From Bacteroidota bacterium (GTDB lineage: Bacteria; Bacteroidota; Bacteroidia; Chitinophagales; Chitinophagaceae): a stretch of 23,938 nt of DNA. Within the stretch, counting starts at the first letter, position 1. Every line of letters begins with the position of its first letter. The stretch is from assembly GCA_023430465.1 (NCBI GenBank), contig JAEZAM010000120.1, positions 1-23,938 on the forward strand. The letters are read 5' to 3'. The position numbers were made by a program, and so were the translations under genes. The notes below the pieces were generated by a model, which worked only from the letters and a program-made list of their open reading frames with translations, was not told the origin of the DNA and made no database searches. This document shows positions 1 through 6,619 of the stretch, piece by piece.

Positions 1-2
1 TA

Positions 3-52
3 TAACTACGCCCCGGTCCCTGAGTAGGGCATGAGCGACGAGAATGACCGTA
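3..52. repeat. 50-bp direct repeat, copy A
   Basis: A 50-bp segment that recurs at 231-280 in the same orientation. I count 44 of 50 identical bases without gaps, including the shared core ACGCCCCGGTCCCT. It is followed by TATCGAAGGGCCCTTAA, which resembles the end of the later repeat block (CGAAGGGCCTTTAAA near 351-365). It belongs to a non-coding repeat patchwork. No ORF or transposase is associated with it. Confidence 0.7.
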
Positions 53-60
53 TCGAAGGG

Positions 61-157
61 CCCTTAAGTATGGATGCTGGATGCTGGATGGCTGGGCGCT
101 GGGGGCTGGATGCGAGATGCTGGATGCGGGATGCTGGATGCGGGATACTGGATGCAC
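61..157. repeat. Degenerate GGATGCTGGATG tandem repeat
   Basis: Roughly 90 bases built from degenerate 7-mer units of the type GGATGCT, GGATGCG and GGATACT. The reverse complement of this unit (ATCCAGTATCC, AGCATCCAGC) reappears at about 1699-1782 on the other side of the kinase pair. There are no equal spacers, so it is not a CRISPR array. No coding function is seen. Confidence 0.75.
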
Positions 158-230
158 AAGACGGGTGTCTTCCTTCCTGAGAGCGAGAAAGAGAACGAGA
201 GCGGTTTTTAATTTTTCATTTTTAATTACA

Positions 231-280
231 TAATTACGCCCCGGTCCCTAAGTAGCGCATGAGCGAAGCGAATGGCCGTA
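231..280. repeat. 50-bp direct repeat, copy B
   Basis: Second copy of the segment at 3-52, with six substitutions. It is directly preceded by an AT-rich motif (TAATTTTTCATTTTTAATTA, 209-228) whose core TAATTTTTCATTTTTA recurs at 7626-7641 and 9106-9121. The whole stretch 1-382 therefore seems to be assembled from short dispersed intergenic repeats, and I see no gene in it. Confidence 0.7.
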
Positions 281-306
281 CTTGCCCTGCTTGCACTGCC
301 TGCACT

Positions 307-348
307 GAGCCTGTCGAAGTGAGCCTGTCGAAGTGAGCCTGTCGAAGG
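307..348. repeat. Triple 14-mer GAGCCTGTCGAAGT
   Basis: Three head-to-tail copies of GAGCCTGTCGAAGT/G at 307-320, 321-334 and 335-348. The motif is the reverse complement of the widespread intergenic word TTCGACAGGCTC, and an inverted single copy lies at 1791-1804, on the far side of the HipA-like cassette. It is non-coding. Confidence 0.8.
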
Positions 349-382
349 GTCGAAGGGCCTTTAAATCAGGGTACTCCTATCC

Positions 383-419
383 TCTTTGCGTTCTTGGCTT
401 ATTTTGCGCGCTTTGCGTG
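383..419 (-). repeat. CGCAAAG-type dispersed repeat, minus orientation
   Basis: Reads on the minus strand as a string of CGCAAAG/GCAAAA words (CACGCAAAGCGCGCAAAA...). It closely resembles the plus-oriented copies at 1641-1697 and 15266-15301. It begins directly after the stop of the DUF3037 gene (424), so it sits in that gene's 3' untranslated region. There is no hairpin plus T-tract, so I do not call it a terminator. Confidence 0.6.
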
Positions 420-423
420 AAAC

Positions 424-816
424 TTACTCCCTCACTTCAACAATCTCCTCAAACAACCTTTGCAATTTCTCATCAGGATCTGTCAGCAATCCCGGATGAA
501 CCCGGGATGTTTGCAGGATAGTGCTGCGCATTGCGGTCAGCCACCGAAAGCGCTCGGGCTGAGTGAGCCGTGCGATCGGTCCGCCCTGCGGACTGCCATC
601 GCAGATGGCAGTGAATGCCTGCAGGTAGCCACGAATTTCCTCTATATCCAACTTTGGCGCAAACGCGGTGATGCGCTTTTCATCCAATTGATATTGTGAT
701 CGCAGAAATTTTTTCTTCGGGCAATACAATACAATTCCCACATTGATGAATTCTTCCCGCTCAACGCGCGGTACAATCCGTAACACGGCATACTCAAATA
801 CCAGTTTCTCTTGCAT
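424..816 (-). CDS. DUF3037 domain-containing protein
   Basis: A 130-residue protein that resembles the DUF3037 family over its whole length. Visible family-like features are an N-terminal FEYAVLRIVPRVEREEFINV (residues 8-27) followed by GIVLYCPKKKFL. The biochemical function of DUF3037 is not known to me. The start is an ATG at 816, lying inside the end of the upstream kinase gene (23-nt overlap), so the two are almost certainly cotranscribed and translationally coupled. Genes of this family are commonly found next to HipA-like kinases, and the same partner is seen here. A role as partner, substrate or modulator of the kinase is inference only. No signal peptide or membrane segment is visible, so it should be cytoplasmic. 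Confidence 0.85.
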   Translation of the reverse strand: MQEKLVFEYAVLRIVPRVEREEFINVGIVLYCPKKKFLRSQYQLDEKRITAFAPKLDIEEIRGYLQAFTAICDGSPQGGPIARLTQPERFRWLTAMRSTILQTSRVHPGLLTDPDEKLQRLFEEIVEVRE

Positions 817-1576
817 GCTGTGCTTCTTTTACAAAATCGGCGGAGTGTTCCAGCCTGGTCGTTAAAAAATCAATGTATGCCTGCCTGTTCTCATCTGCTG
901 TGGCAAACGGCGTGTCAGCTACCAGCCACTCATCCGGAACCTGGTTGACAATCGTTGTTATTACCTCCCGCGACAGTTTCCTGCTGAATTCCTGGTTCAC
1001 CACTTCCAGCTCAGTAGCCTCTGCCAGCAGCACATGATCTTTGATCTGGGGAAATGGCCGGACACCGGCGGTTCCCAGATTTTGCCAGCTATGATGGAAA
1101 TAAAGTGATGCCCCAAGATCAATGAGCCACAATTCCCGGTACCAAAGTAACATATTTGTATTGCGACAGGTGCGGTCAACGTTCAACAGGAACGAATCAA
1201 GCCATACGATTGCCGATGCCAGTGCGGGATCAGCTTTAGTAACGGCAGGATCAAAGGTGATGGACCCGGACAGGTAATGCAGCCCCAGGTTCAGACCAGC
1301 ACTGGCTTTGAGTAAATGCTGGATTTCTTCATCGGGTTCACTTCTGCCAAAGGCGCTGTCGAGATCAACGAATACGAGTTCGGGGATCTTCAAACCGAGT
1401 GCCCGTGCGATCTCGCCACCGATCAACTCCGCCACCAGGGCTTTCGGTCCCTGCCCCGCTCCGCGAAATTTAACCACATACAGAAAGCCATCATCCGCTT
1501 CGGCAATGGCCGGCATCGAGCCGCCTTCCCGAAGCGGGGTCACATAACGGGTCACATTCACTCGGCGTAAAGACAT
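794..1576 (-). CDS. HipA-like kinase (HipA_2-type)
   Basis: A 260-residue protein resembling the shortened HipA-like kinase family (I believe Pfam HipA_2) found paired with DUF3037. The kinase elements can be followed: FLYVVKFRG with candidate ATP-binding lysine K36; a helix with E50 in VAELIGGEIA; the catalytic-loop equivalent LNVDRTCRNTN with D134 and N141; and the metal-binding LIDLG with D153. It lacks the length of classical HipA (about 440 residues) and its N-terminal subdomain. HipA proteins phosphorylate a protein target such as glutamyl-tRNA synthetase; the target here is unknown. No helix-turn-helix HipB-type gene adjoins it, so a classical hipBA toxin-antitoxin reading is not supported. 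The next gene on the strand overlaps its 3' end by 23 nt. Confidence 0.82.
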   Translation of the reverse strand: MSLRRVNVTRYVTPLREGGSMPAIAEADDGFLYVVKFRGAGQGPKALVAELIGGEIARALGLKIPELVFVDLDSAFGRSEPDEEIQHLLKASAGLNLGLHYLSGSITFDPAVTKADPALASAIVWLDSFLLNVDRTCRNTNMLLWYRELWLIDLGASLYFHHSWQNLGTAGVRPFPQIKDHVLLAEATELEVVNQEFSRKLSREVITTIVNQVPDEWLVADTPFATADENRQAYIDFLTTRLEHSADFVKEAQHARETGI

Positions 1577-1640
1577 AAGGCGAAGATAAGGAGAGTGAGA
1601 GTGCGGAGAGTGGGGCTGACTGCAACCTTAGAGAGATAAA

Positions 1641-1697
1641 TGAGCAAAGATGCCAAGCTGGGCACGCAAAGACGCAAAGTGAGCAAAGAACGCAAAG
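1641..1697 (+). repeat. CGCAAAG-type dispersed repeat, plus orientation
   Basis: A string of degenerate GCAAAGA words, with CACGCAAAGACGCAAAGT inside it. It is nearly the same as 15266-15301 and is inverted relative to 383-419. It lies about 65 bp upstream of the HipA-like gene start. No coding role is seen. Confidence 0.65.
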
Positions 1698-1824
1698 AAT
1701 CCAGTATCCAGTATCCTGCCTTCGCTACGGCAGGCAGGCCAGCATCCAGCATCCAACAATCCAGGATCCAGTATCCTGCCTTCGCTCCCTTCGACAGGCT
1801 CAGGGCAAGCCGGCAGGCAGGCTC
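1698..1824 (+). repeat. ATCCAGTATCC / TTCGACAGGCTC repeat patch with hairpin
   Basis: Two identical 21-bp copies of a segment beginning ATCCAGTATCCTGCC lie at 1706-1726 and 1766-1786. Between them are AGCATCCAGCATCC words that are the reverse complement of the unit at 61-157. CCTGCC (1715-1720) can pair with GGCAGG (1729-1734). A TTCGACAGGCTC copy sits at 1791-1802, inverted relative to 307-348. No T-tract follows, so it is not called a terminator. The remaining non-coding bases up to 1953 hold the leader of the next gene. Confidence 0.65.
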
Positions 1825-1953
1825 GTATACCACTCGCCGGTTTATATAGCATTTGGTCGAAAAGCCCTGAACGCTCGTGGATGCGCCGGGTAGTTTCGCG
1901 GCTGCGAACCGACCGCTGTATAGATTTTAATAAACCAACAATAACTGAAAGTC

Positions 1954-2949
1954 ATGAAAAGAGTATCAAAACTCAGTGTAGCCTTGCTGTTTCTCACCTT
2001 TATCTGCGCCCGTGCTGAAGCAAAAGTGTGGCGGGTGAACAATGTCCCGAATGTAGTTGCTGATTTCAAGGATCTTGGCGTAGCACTTGCCAGCCCGCTG
2101 GTGCTTCCCTACGACACCATCTACCTGGAAGGGTCCACCACATCATATCCCTCCACCACTCTTCGTAAACGACTCGTCATCATAGGCGCTGGCTATAACC
2201 TCTCCGGCGCATCGGGCAATAGCGGCCTGCAGTTCAATAACAGTCCATCGAGGGTGGCCAGTCTGCAGGTTGATTCCTCTGCATCCGGCAGCACCTTCAT
2301 GGGTATTTATTCCCTGTTCTATGTTAATTCAAATGTGGATTCACTTACTTTTTCCCGTTGCGAAATAAACATTCAGCAGAATTCCTTCTCGCCTAATTCT
2401 AAAATGGCGGGGATAGTCATCAACAAATGCTATGGTGGCATCTCACTGTCCAGCTACACACTGGAGAATCCTGTTATCACAAATTGCATTTTCACAACCC
2501 CTGTTTCACTAACCTCTGTGATCAATGGATTATTCCGGAATAATGTCTGTGGAGCTTCAATTTCCCTTTCAAATTCTTACGTAGCCAACAATTATTTTCA
2601 GAACAGCACTACATTCAGTAACTGCACCGTGAAATATAATGTAGCCGCTCTGGTTTCAGCTCTGCCGACAGGTAACAATAATATTGCGCCCGTCAACGTC
2701 TCCACGATGTTCGTTGCGGCAGGCTCAAACGATGCACAATACCAGCTTCGCCCCGGGTCTCCCGGAATTGGCGCCGGCGAACCCATTGGCGGCGTAACCC
2801 CCGACGTGGGTGCTTTCGGAACCGCCGACCCATATCGCCTGAGCGGCATCCCACCAATCCCGACCATCTATTCACTGACCGTTCCTACTTCAGTACCAGC
2901 TTCGGCAACCAACATTACGGTTACGTTCAGTACACGTTCAAACAATTAA
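1954..2949 (+). CDS. Secreted beta-helix-like hypothetical protein
   Basis: A 331-residue protein with an N-terminal Sec signal peptide (basic MKRVSK, hydrophobic LSVALLFLTFICA, likely cleavage after ARAEA). The middle has short hydrophobic stretches alternating with Asn/Ser-rich turns (PVITNCIF, GLFRNNVC, YVANNYFQ), which is the look of a right-handed parallel beta-helix. Near the end, LRPGSPGIGAG followed by PDVGAFG is typical of secreted beta-helix proteins. The C-terminus is a short beta-rich tail (TVTFSTRSNN) and no clear T9SS sorting domain is visible. The ATG is preceded by an A-rich leader without a Shine-Dalgarno sequence, as usual in Bacteroidota. The next gene starts 32 nt downstream, so the two are probably cotranscribed. 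The exact function and ligand are unknown. Confidence 0.75.
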   Translation: MKRVSKLSVALLFLTFICARAEAKVWRVNNVPNVVADFKDLGVALASPLVLPYDTIYLEGSTTSYPSTTLRKRLVIIGAGYNLSGASGNSGLQFNNSPSRVASLQVDSSASGSTFMGIYSLFYVNSNVDSLTFSRCEINIQQNSFSPNSKMAGIVINKCYGGISLSSYTLENPVITNCIFTTPVSLTSVINGLFRNNVCGASISLSNSYVANNYFQNSTTFSNCTVKYNVAALVSALPTGNNNIAPVNVSTMFVAAGSNDAQYQLRPGSPGIGAGEPIGGVTPDVGAFGTADPYRLSGIPPIPTIYSLTVPTSVPASATNITVTFSTRSNN

Positions 2950-2981
2950 TCTTACCATTTGAAATTCTGTTATCGCTTTTT

Positions 2982-4331
2982 ATGAAACAATATTTCTTTT
3001 CCATCATCTGGGTCTGCACTCTCGCAGGTGTTGCAAGTGCACAGGAGCCTTATCCATCAGCGCCTGTAGCAGCAACGCCGGTGGTAACAGGTGAATATTT
3101 TTTTGATCAGGACCCGGGTATTGGCAACGCAACACCAATCGTGATTCCAGCGGGGACCGATGTTAATAATTTTACAGTAAACCTTGCCCTGACAGGCCAG
3201 GCACTCACGCCCGGTTTCCATTGGTTATACATACGTACAAGAGAAAGCGGCGGGAAGTGGAGTCATACAGCAGGATCGTTTTTTGACAACGCCATAATCG
3301 TACCCTACCCTGCAGCGCCTGCTGCGGCCGTGCCGTTAGTTGGGGCGGAATATTTTATAGATGTGGATCCGGGCGCCGGCAACGGAACCGCGATCCCGCT
3401 TCCTTCCGGCACAGAGGTGGCTAATTACTCTGCGTTGCTGAGTCTTTCGGGGGTTACTCCCGGTCAGCACTCGCTGTATATCCGCACAAAAAACAGCCTG
3501 GGTGTATGGAGCCTGACCAATTATTCATTCTTTGATAACGCACTGCTGCCGCCCTACCCTGCTGCGCCACCTGCCGCACCTGCATTGGTGGATGCAGAAT
3601 ATTTTCTGGACACGGAGCCCGGAATTGGAAATGGAACACCCATCTCCATCCCCGCAGCTACCGAAGTGAGCGGTTTCAATTTTTCAATCCCACTCACCGG
3701 CGTCGAGCAGGGCCTCCATACCGTCTACATCAGAAGCCGGCAGAACCCGTGGAGCCTGAACGCTTATGCAGAGTTTGTGTTTGGATCTATCCTTCCCGTG
3801 ACGTGGAAATTTGTAAAAGCGGAGAAAAAAGCAACAGACGCCTGGATCACCTGGGCAACAGCGAGCGAGGAAAATGCGGCAAGTTTCGACATAGAATATA
3901 GCCCGAACAGTCGCGATTTTATGAAAGTCGGATCTGTAACTGCTGCGAACAATCCGAATGGAAGCAGCTACCAGTTCACCCACAGCAGACCTCCAGCAGG
4001 TGCTGCCTTTTATCGGATCAGGCAGGTGGACAGGGACGGTAAATTCACCTATTCACGTACGCTGGTGTTGTTGTTCAACGATAATCTTCAGCAGCCGCTT
4101 GCGTTTCCTAATCCGGCGCGTGATGTGATACATGTGGCCTTGCAGAGCAGCGTTCGAAACCCGGAGATCAGCGTAATTGATATGAGTGGCAAAATAATCA
4201 GGAGAGTAACAGGCAGCCAGGTTCAAAATAATGTGGTTTCGATCCCGCTGGATGGGATCAGCCGGGGCCAGTACATCCTGAGGATAACCGACGGAAAATC
4301 GATCAATGCTGTACCATTCACAAAAGAATAG
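2982..4331 (+). CDS. T9SS type A sorting domain protein with three internal repeats
   Basis: A 449-residue secreted protein. Residues 1-20 are a signal peptide (cleavage near GVASA-QE). Three repeats of about 83 residues follow, each opening with EYFxDxxPGxGN (residues 38, 123 and 206), continuing with a hydrophobic beta pattern and HxLYIRT/S, and the first two closing with SFFDNA...PYPAAP. Residues about 271-365 form a beta-sandwich-like linker (LPVTWKFVKAEKKATDAWIT) often seen before T9SS tails. Residues about 373-449 look like a type A sorting domain: FPNPARDVIHV, VIDMSGKIIRRV, and GQYILRIT near the end. The protein should cross the outer membrane through the type IX machinery and be released or anchored at the cell surface. 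The binding target of the repeats is unknown. A terminator follows at 4361-4392. Confidence 0.85.
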   Translation: MKQYFFSIIWVCTLAGVASAQEPYPSAPVAATPVVTGEYFFDQDPGIGNATPIVIPAGTDVNNFTVNLALTGQALTPGFHWLYIRTRESGGKWSHTAGSFFDNAIIVPYPAAPAAAVPLVGAEYFIDVDPGAGNGTAIPLPSGTEVANYSALLSLSGVTPGQHSLYIRTKNSLGVWSLTNYSFFDNALLPPYPAAPPAAPALVDAEYFLDTEPGIGNGTPISIPAATEVSGFNFSIPLTGVEQGLHTVYIRSRQNPWSLNAYAEFVFGSILPVTWKFVKAEKKATDAWITWATASEENAASFDIEYSPNSRDFMKVGSVTAANNPNGSSYQFTHSRPPAGAAFYRIRQVDRDGKFTYSRTLVLLFNDNLQQPLAFPNPARDVIHVALQSSVRNPEISVIDMSGKIIRRVTGSQVQNNVVSIPLDGISRGQYILRITDGKSINAVPFTKE

Positions 4332-4360
4332 AATTGCAGCAGTAACGAGCCATTATAACA

Positions 4361-4392
4361 AGGAGCTGCCTGCCGGCAGCTTCCTGTTTTTT
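4361..4392 (+). terminator. Rho-independent terminator after the T9SS gene
   Basis: GCTGCC (4365-4370), loop TGCC, GGCAGC (4375-4380), extended by AGGA / TTCCT with one bulged base, followed by TTCCTGTTTTTTTT. It lies 30 bp after the stop codon at 4331 and should separate the secreted-protein pair from the kinase gene starting at 4413. Confidence 0.8.
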
Positions 4393-4412
4393 TTATAAAA
4401 TACATACACACC

Positions 4413-5564
4413 ATGCACAGCAAGACATTACCCACCATTAATGTCAACCGGAAGTCGCGGGATAATAACTATACTATATCTTTATCGCCAGACATGCGAT
4501 CATTTTTTCAACGAAGAATTTTCCCTGGCTTCCGGATTGGTGAAGCCGCGCTCTGGTTCCTTTTCCATATCAGTTGGCCTTTGATGCTGCTGGGTATCTT
4601 TCACGTTTCCGGTAAGTTCGAGGATAAGAATTTCATGACCATGCGCGGGTTCCTCGAGATCCAGGCCTTCGTGGTCATGGGCAAAGCCATTTTCCTGCTG
4701 CCATTCTGGTGGTTGTTCTTTGTTCGCCTGAAGAAGACGCCGCTTAAGCGAAAACTTCCCTTTCACCTCATTACTGCATCGATCTACACTGCCGCCTGCC
4801 TGGCAACTTTTTACTGGGTCCTTACAGGGGTATTGGACAGAGAATATTCATGGAATTCAATGCTGGCGGATATCTATAACCTGCTACTGAGTTACTTTTC
4901 ACATTTTGCACTTTTTCATGCTTACAATTTCTGGCTGCATACCAGACAGCAACTGAAGAAAGAACAGGAATTGCGTGAACTGGCTTATCAAAGCGAGATT
5001 ATGGCGCTGAAAGCACAGATCGAACCGCATTTTCTTTTCAATACATTGAATTCTATCAGTGCGTCTGTTCCTGTTGAACTGGAAAAAACCAGGGTACTCA
5101 TTGCGCAACTCGCCGATACATTCCGGTATGGACTCAGTGTGAGTGAACGCCAGACGGTGACGTTGGAGGAGGAATTGAATTTTGTCAAAACATGGCTGGC
5201 ACTGGAGAAACACCGGTTCGGCAACCGCCTGACGATCGTATACGATATCGATCCCACAGCACTTTCTGCACATATACCTTCGCTCATGCTTCAACCCCTC
5301 CTGGAAAATGCGATCAAGCACGGCATTTCGCCGAATATCCAGGGCGGCACGGTGACCGTGAAATGCAAGCGTATAAAAAATTATGTTCAGGTATCTGTTT
5401 CCGATACAGGTGTCGGATTCACGGGAGACCTCGAGTCGATGTTTCAAAAAGGTGTGGGACTGAGAAACAGTTCAAAACGCCTGGAGCATCTGTATAACGA
5501 GAAGCTGGAGGTGGAGCGCAACGAAAACGGCCTGACCTTCTCTTTTCAAATTCCATTCGTATGA
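4413..5564 (+). CDS. LytS/YehU-type sensor histidine kinase
   Basis: A 383-residue inner-membrane kinase. Four hydrophobic segments are visible at about residues 44-65, 82-106, 115-141 and 150-176. A short coiled linker (RQQLKKEQELRELAYQSE) leads to the His_kinase-type H-box LKAQIEPHFLFNTLNS with phospho-acceptor H206. The ATPase lobe shows LLENAIKHG (N299), SDTGVGF (about 330-336) and GVGLRN (347-352). It should autophosphorylate and pass the phosphate to the regulator encoded next, whose start overlaps this stop by 4 nt (ATGA). No extracytoplasmic sensor domain is present, so the signal is probably sensed in or near the membrane. The start at 4413 is uncertain: a second ATG at 4494 (residue 28) would still keep all membrane segments. 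Confidence 0.9.
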   Translation: MHSKTLPTINVNRKSRDNNYTISLSPDMRSFFQRRIFPGFRIGEAALWFLFHISWPLMLLGIFHVSGKFEDKNFMTMRGFLEIQAFVVMGKAIFLLPFWWLFFVRLKKTPLKRKLPFHLITASIYTAACLATFYWVLTGVLDREYSWNSMLADIYNLLLSYFSHFALFHAYNFWLHTRQQLKKEQELRELAYQSEIMALKAQIEPHFLFNTLNSISASVPVELEKTRVLIAQLADTFRYGLSVSERQTVTLEEELNFVKTWLALEKHRFGNRLTIVYDIDPTALSAHIPSLMLQPLLENAIKHGISPNIQGGTVTVKCKRIKNYVQVSVSDTGVGFTGDLESMFQKGVGLRNSSKRLEHLYNEKLEVERNENGLTFSFQIPFV

Positions 5565-6286
5565 GCACAGTATTGATCATAGATGATGAAGCAGATGCAA
5601 GGACACTGATACGCCAATATCTTTCACCCTACGAGGGATATGAGATCATCGGCGAATGTGAGAACGGACCGGAAGCCGTGATGATGATCAATAAACTTGA
5701 GCCTGATCTCGTCTTCCTCGATATCCAGATGCCGGGACTCAGCGGCTTCCAGGTGGTTCAACAGCTCGTGCATATACCGCAGATCATTTTTTCCACGGCT
5801 TATGATCAATATGCCGTAAAGGCATTCGACACAAATGCGATCGATTACCTGCTTAAGCCTTACACGGCAGAGCGATTCAAACGGGCGATAGCAAAGGTGT
5901 CTCCACCCACTGCGGCAGAATTTACACGCACACAGAAAATGGCGGAGGAGATCACCGGTCAGCATCCAACCTGTATCCTCGTAGAGGGAGGCAATAAACT
6001 GGTAAATATCAATGTGGATGACATCATCTATTTTGAAGCGGAGAAAGATTACACACGCATTCACACTGAAGTCAAAAGCTATCTCAGCAATTTTGGCATA
6101 GGCATACTTGAGCAACGTATGGACAACCGCCAATTCCTCAGGATTCACCGGTCGTATATTGTTAACATCTCCGGCATCAAGGAAGTATACAGGGATGGAC
6201 ACTCCGTGCAGGTGATACTCAAAACGGGAAAAAGCCTCAACGTATCCCGGACTTACCTGGACGACCTGAAAAAGCTGTTTTACTGA
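5561..6286 (+). CDS. LytTR-family response regulator
   Basis: A 241-residue regulator. Residues 1-120 are a receiver domain with acidic pocket IIDDEAD, phospho-acceptor D54 in LVFLDIQMPG, the switch residue in STAYDQY and the conserved lysine K99 in IDYLLKPY. Residues about 137-241 are a LytTR DNA-binding domain (IIYFEAEKDYTRIHT, FLRIHRSYIVN). It is the output partner of the overlapping LytS-type kinase. LytTR proteins bind paired direct repeats about two helical turns apart. I found no obvious such pair in the short leader before 4413, so its target is not visible here. No U-tract terminator follows. A bulged hairpin at about 6297-6319 (CGACACCT / AGGTTGTCG) is the only structure. Confidence 0.92.
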   Translation: MSTVLIIDDEADARTLIRQYLSPYEGYEIIGECENGPEAVMMINKLEPDLVFLDIQMPGLSGFQVVQQLVHIPQIIFSTAYDQYAVKAFDTNAIDYLLKPYTAERFKRAIAKVSPPTAAEFTRTQKMAEEITGQHPTCILVEGGNKLVNINVDDIIYFEAEKDYTRIHTEVKSYLSNFGIGILEQRMDNRQFLRIHRSYIVNISGIKEVYRDGHSVQVILKTGKSLNVSRTYLDDLKKLFY

Positions 6287-6379
6287 GTTCATTCATCGAC
6301 ACCTGGTGCAGGTTGTCGGAAAGCCCTGGCAGGCCAGCATCGGCTGATTTATGTTCGCATGTGCTTTAACTGCTGCGAA

Positions 6380-6595
6380 ATGAAACCGCTTATCAGGATC
6401 ATCTTACTACTCACACTACTGCCCGGCTGCAAAGAGGCCGCTATGCCGCTGCATACACGCTATGCCGGGCTTTATGAAGGGTGCAAGCCCGTCACATTTC
6501 AGCAGCCAAACAACACACGCCTTGTGACACAGCATCTTCCAACAGAGAAGACAAGGTGCCCACGAAACATTTACGCACGACACGTCTGCTTATAA
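6380..6595 (+). CDS. Possible small lipoprotein or remnant
   Basis: A 71-codon frame whose first residues, MKPLIRIILLLTLLPGC, form a plausible lipoprotein signal with lipobox LLPG-C (C17). An in-frame ATG lies 21 bases upstream at 6359, but the start at 6380 places the signal at the N-terminus. The rest (CKPVTFQQPNNTRL and onward) shows no domain I recognise and has a rather random composition. It could be a genuine short lipoprotein, the degraded 5' end of a former lipoprotein gene, or chance. It is the only coding candidate in the 333-bp gap 6287-6619. The next gene starts 24 bases after its stop. Confidence 0.3.
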   Translation: MKPLIRIILLLTLLPGCKEAAMPLHTRYAGLYEGCKPVTFQQPNNTRLVTQHLPTEKTRCPRNIYARHVCL

Positions 6596-6619
6596 ATTTT
6601 TTTTCAACAAATCTTAACC

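Noticed and set aside
61..157. Possible CRISPR array
   Set aside because: Units are 7-mers in tandem without unique spacers of even length, and no cas gene is in the window.
794..1576. Classical hipBA toxin-antitoxin operon
   Set aside because: The kinase is short and its partner is DUF3037, not a helix-turn-helix HipB antitoxin.
1558..1852. Minus-strand frames running through the 1577-1850 repeats
   Set aside because: The translations consist of repeat-derived words such as GYWILD and LALSLSKG, which mark translated intergenic repeats.
4899..5447. 182-codon frame opposite the LytS-type kinase
   Set aside because: Antisense to the conserved H-box and ATPase region, with no recognisable protein features of its own.
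5624..6292. 222-codon frame opposite the LytTR regulator
   Set aside because: It lies wholly antisense to a clear response regulator and its residues follow the codon pattern of that gene.
6297..6319. Hairpin after the first LytTR gene as a terminator
   Set aside because: The stem CGACACCT / AGGTTGTCG has a bulge and no T-run follows.
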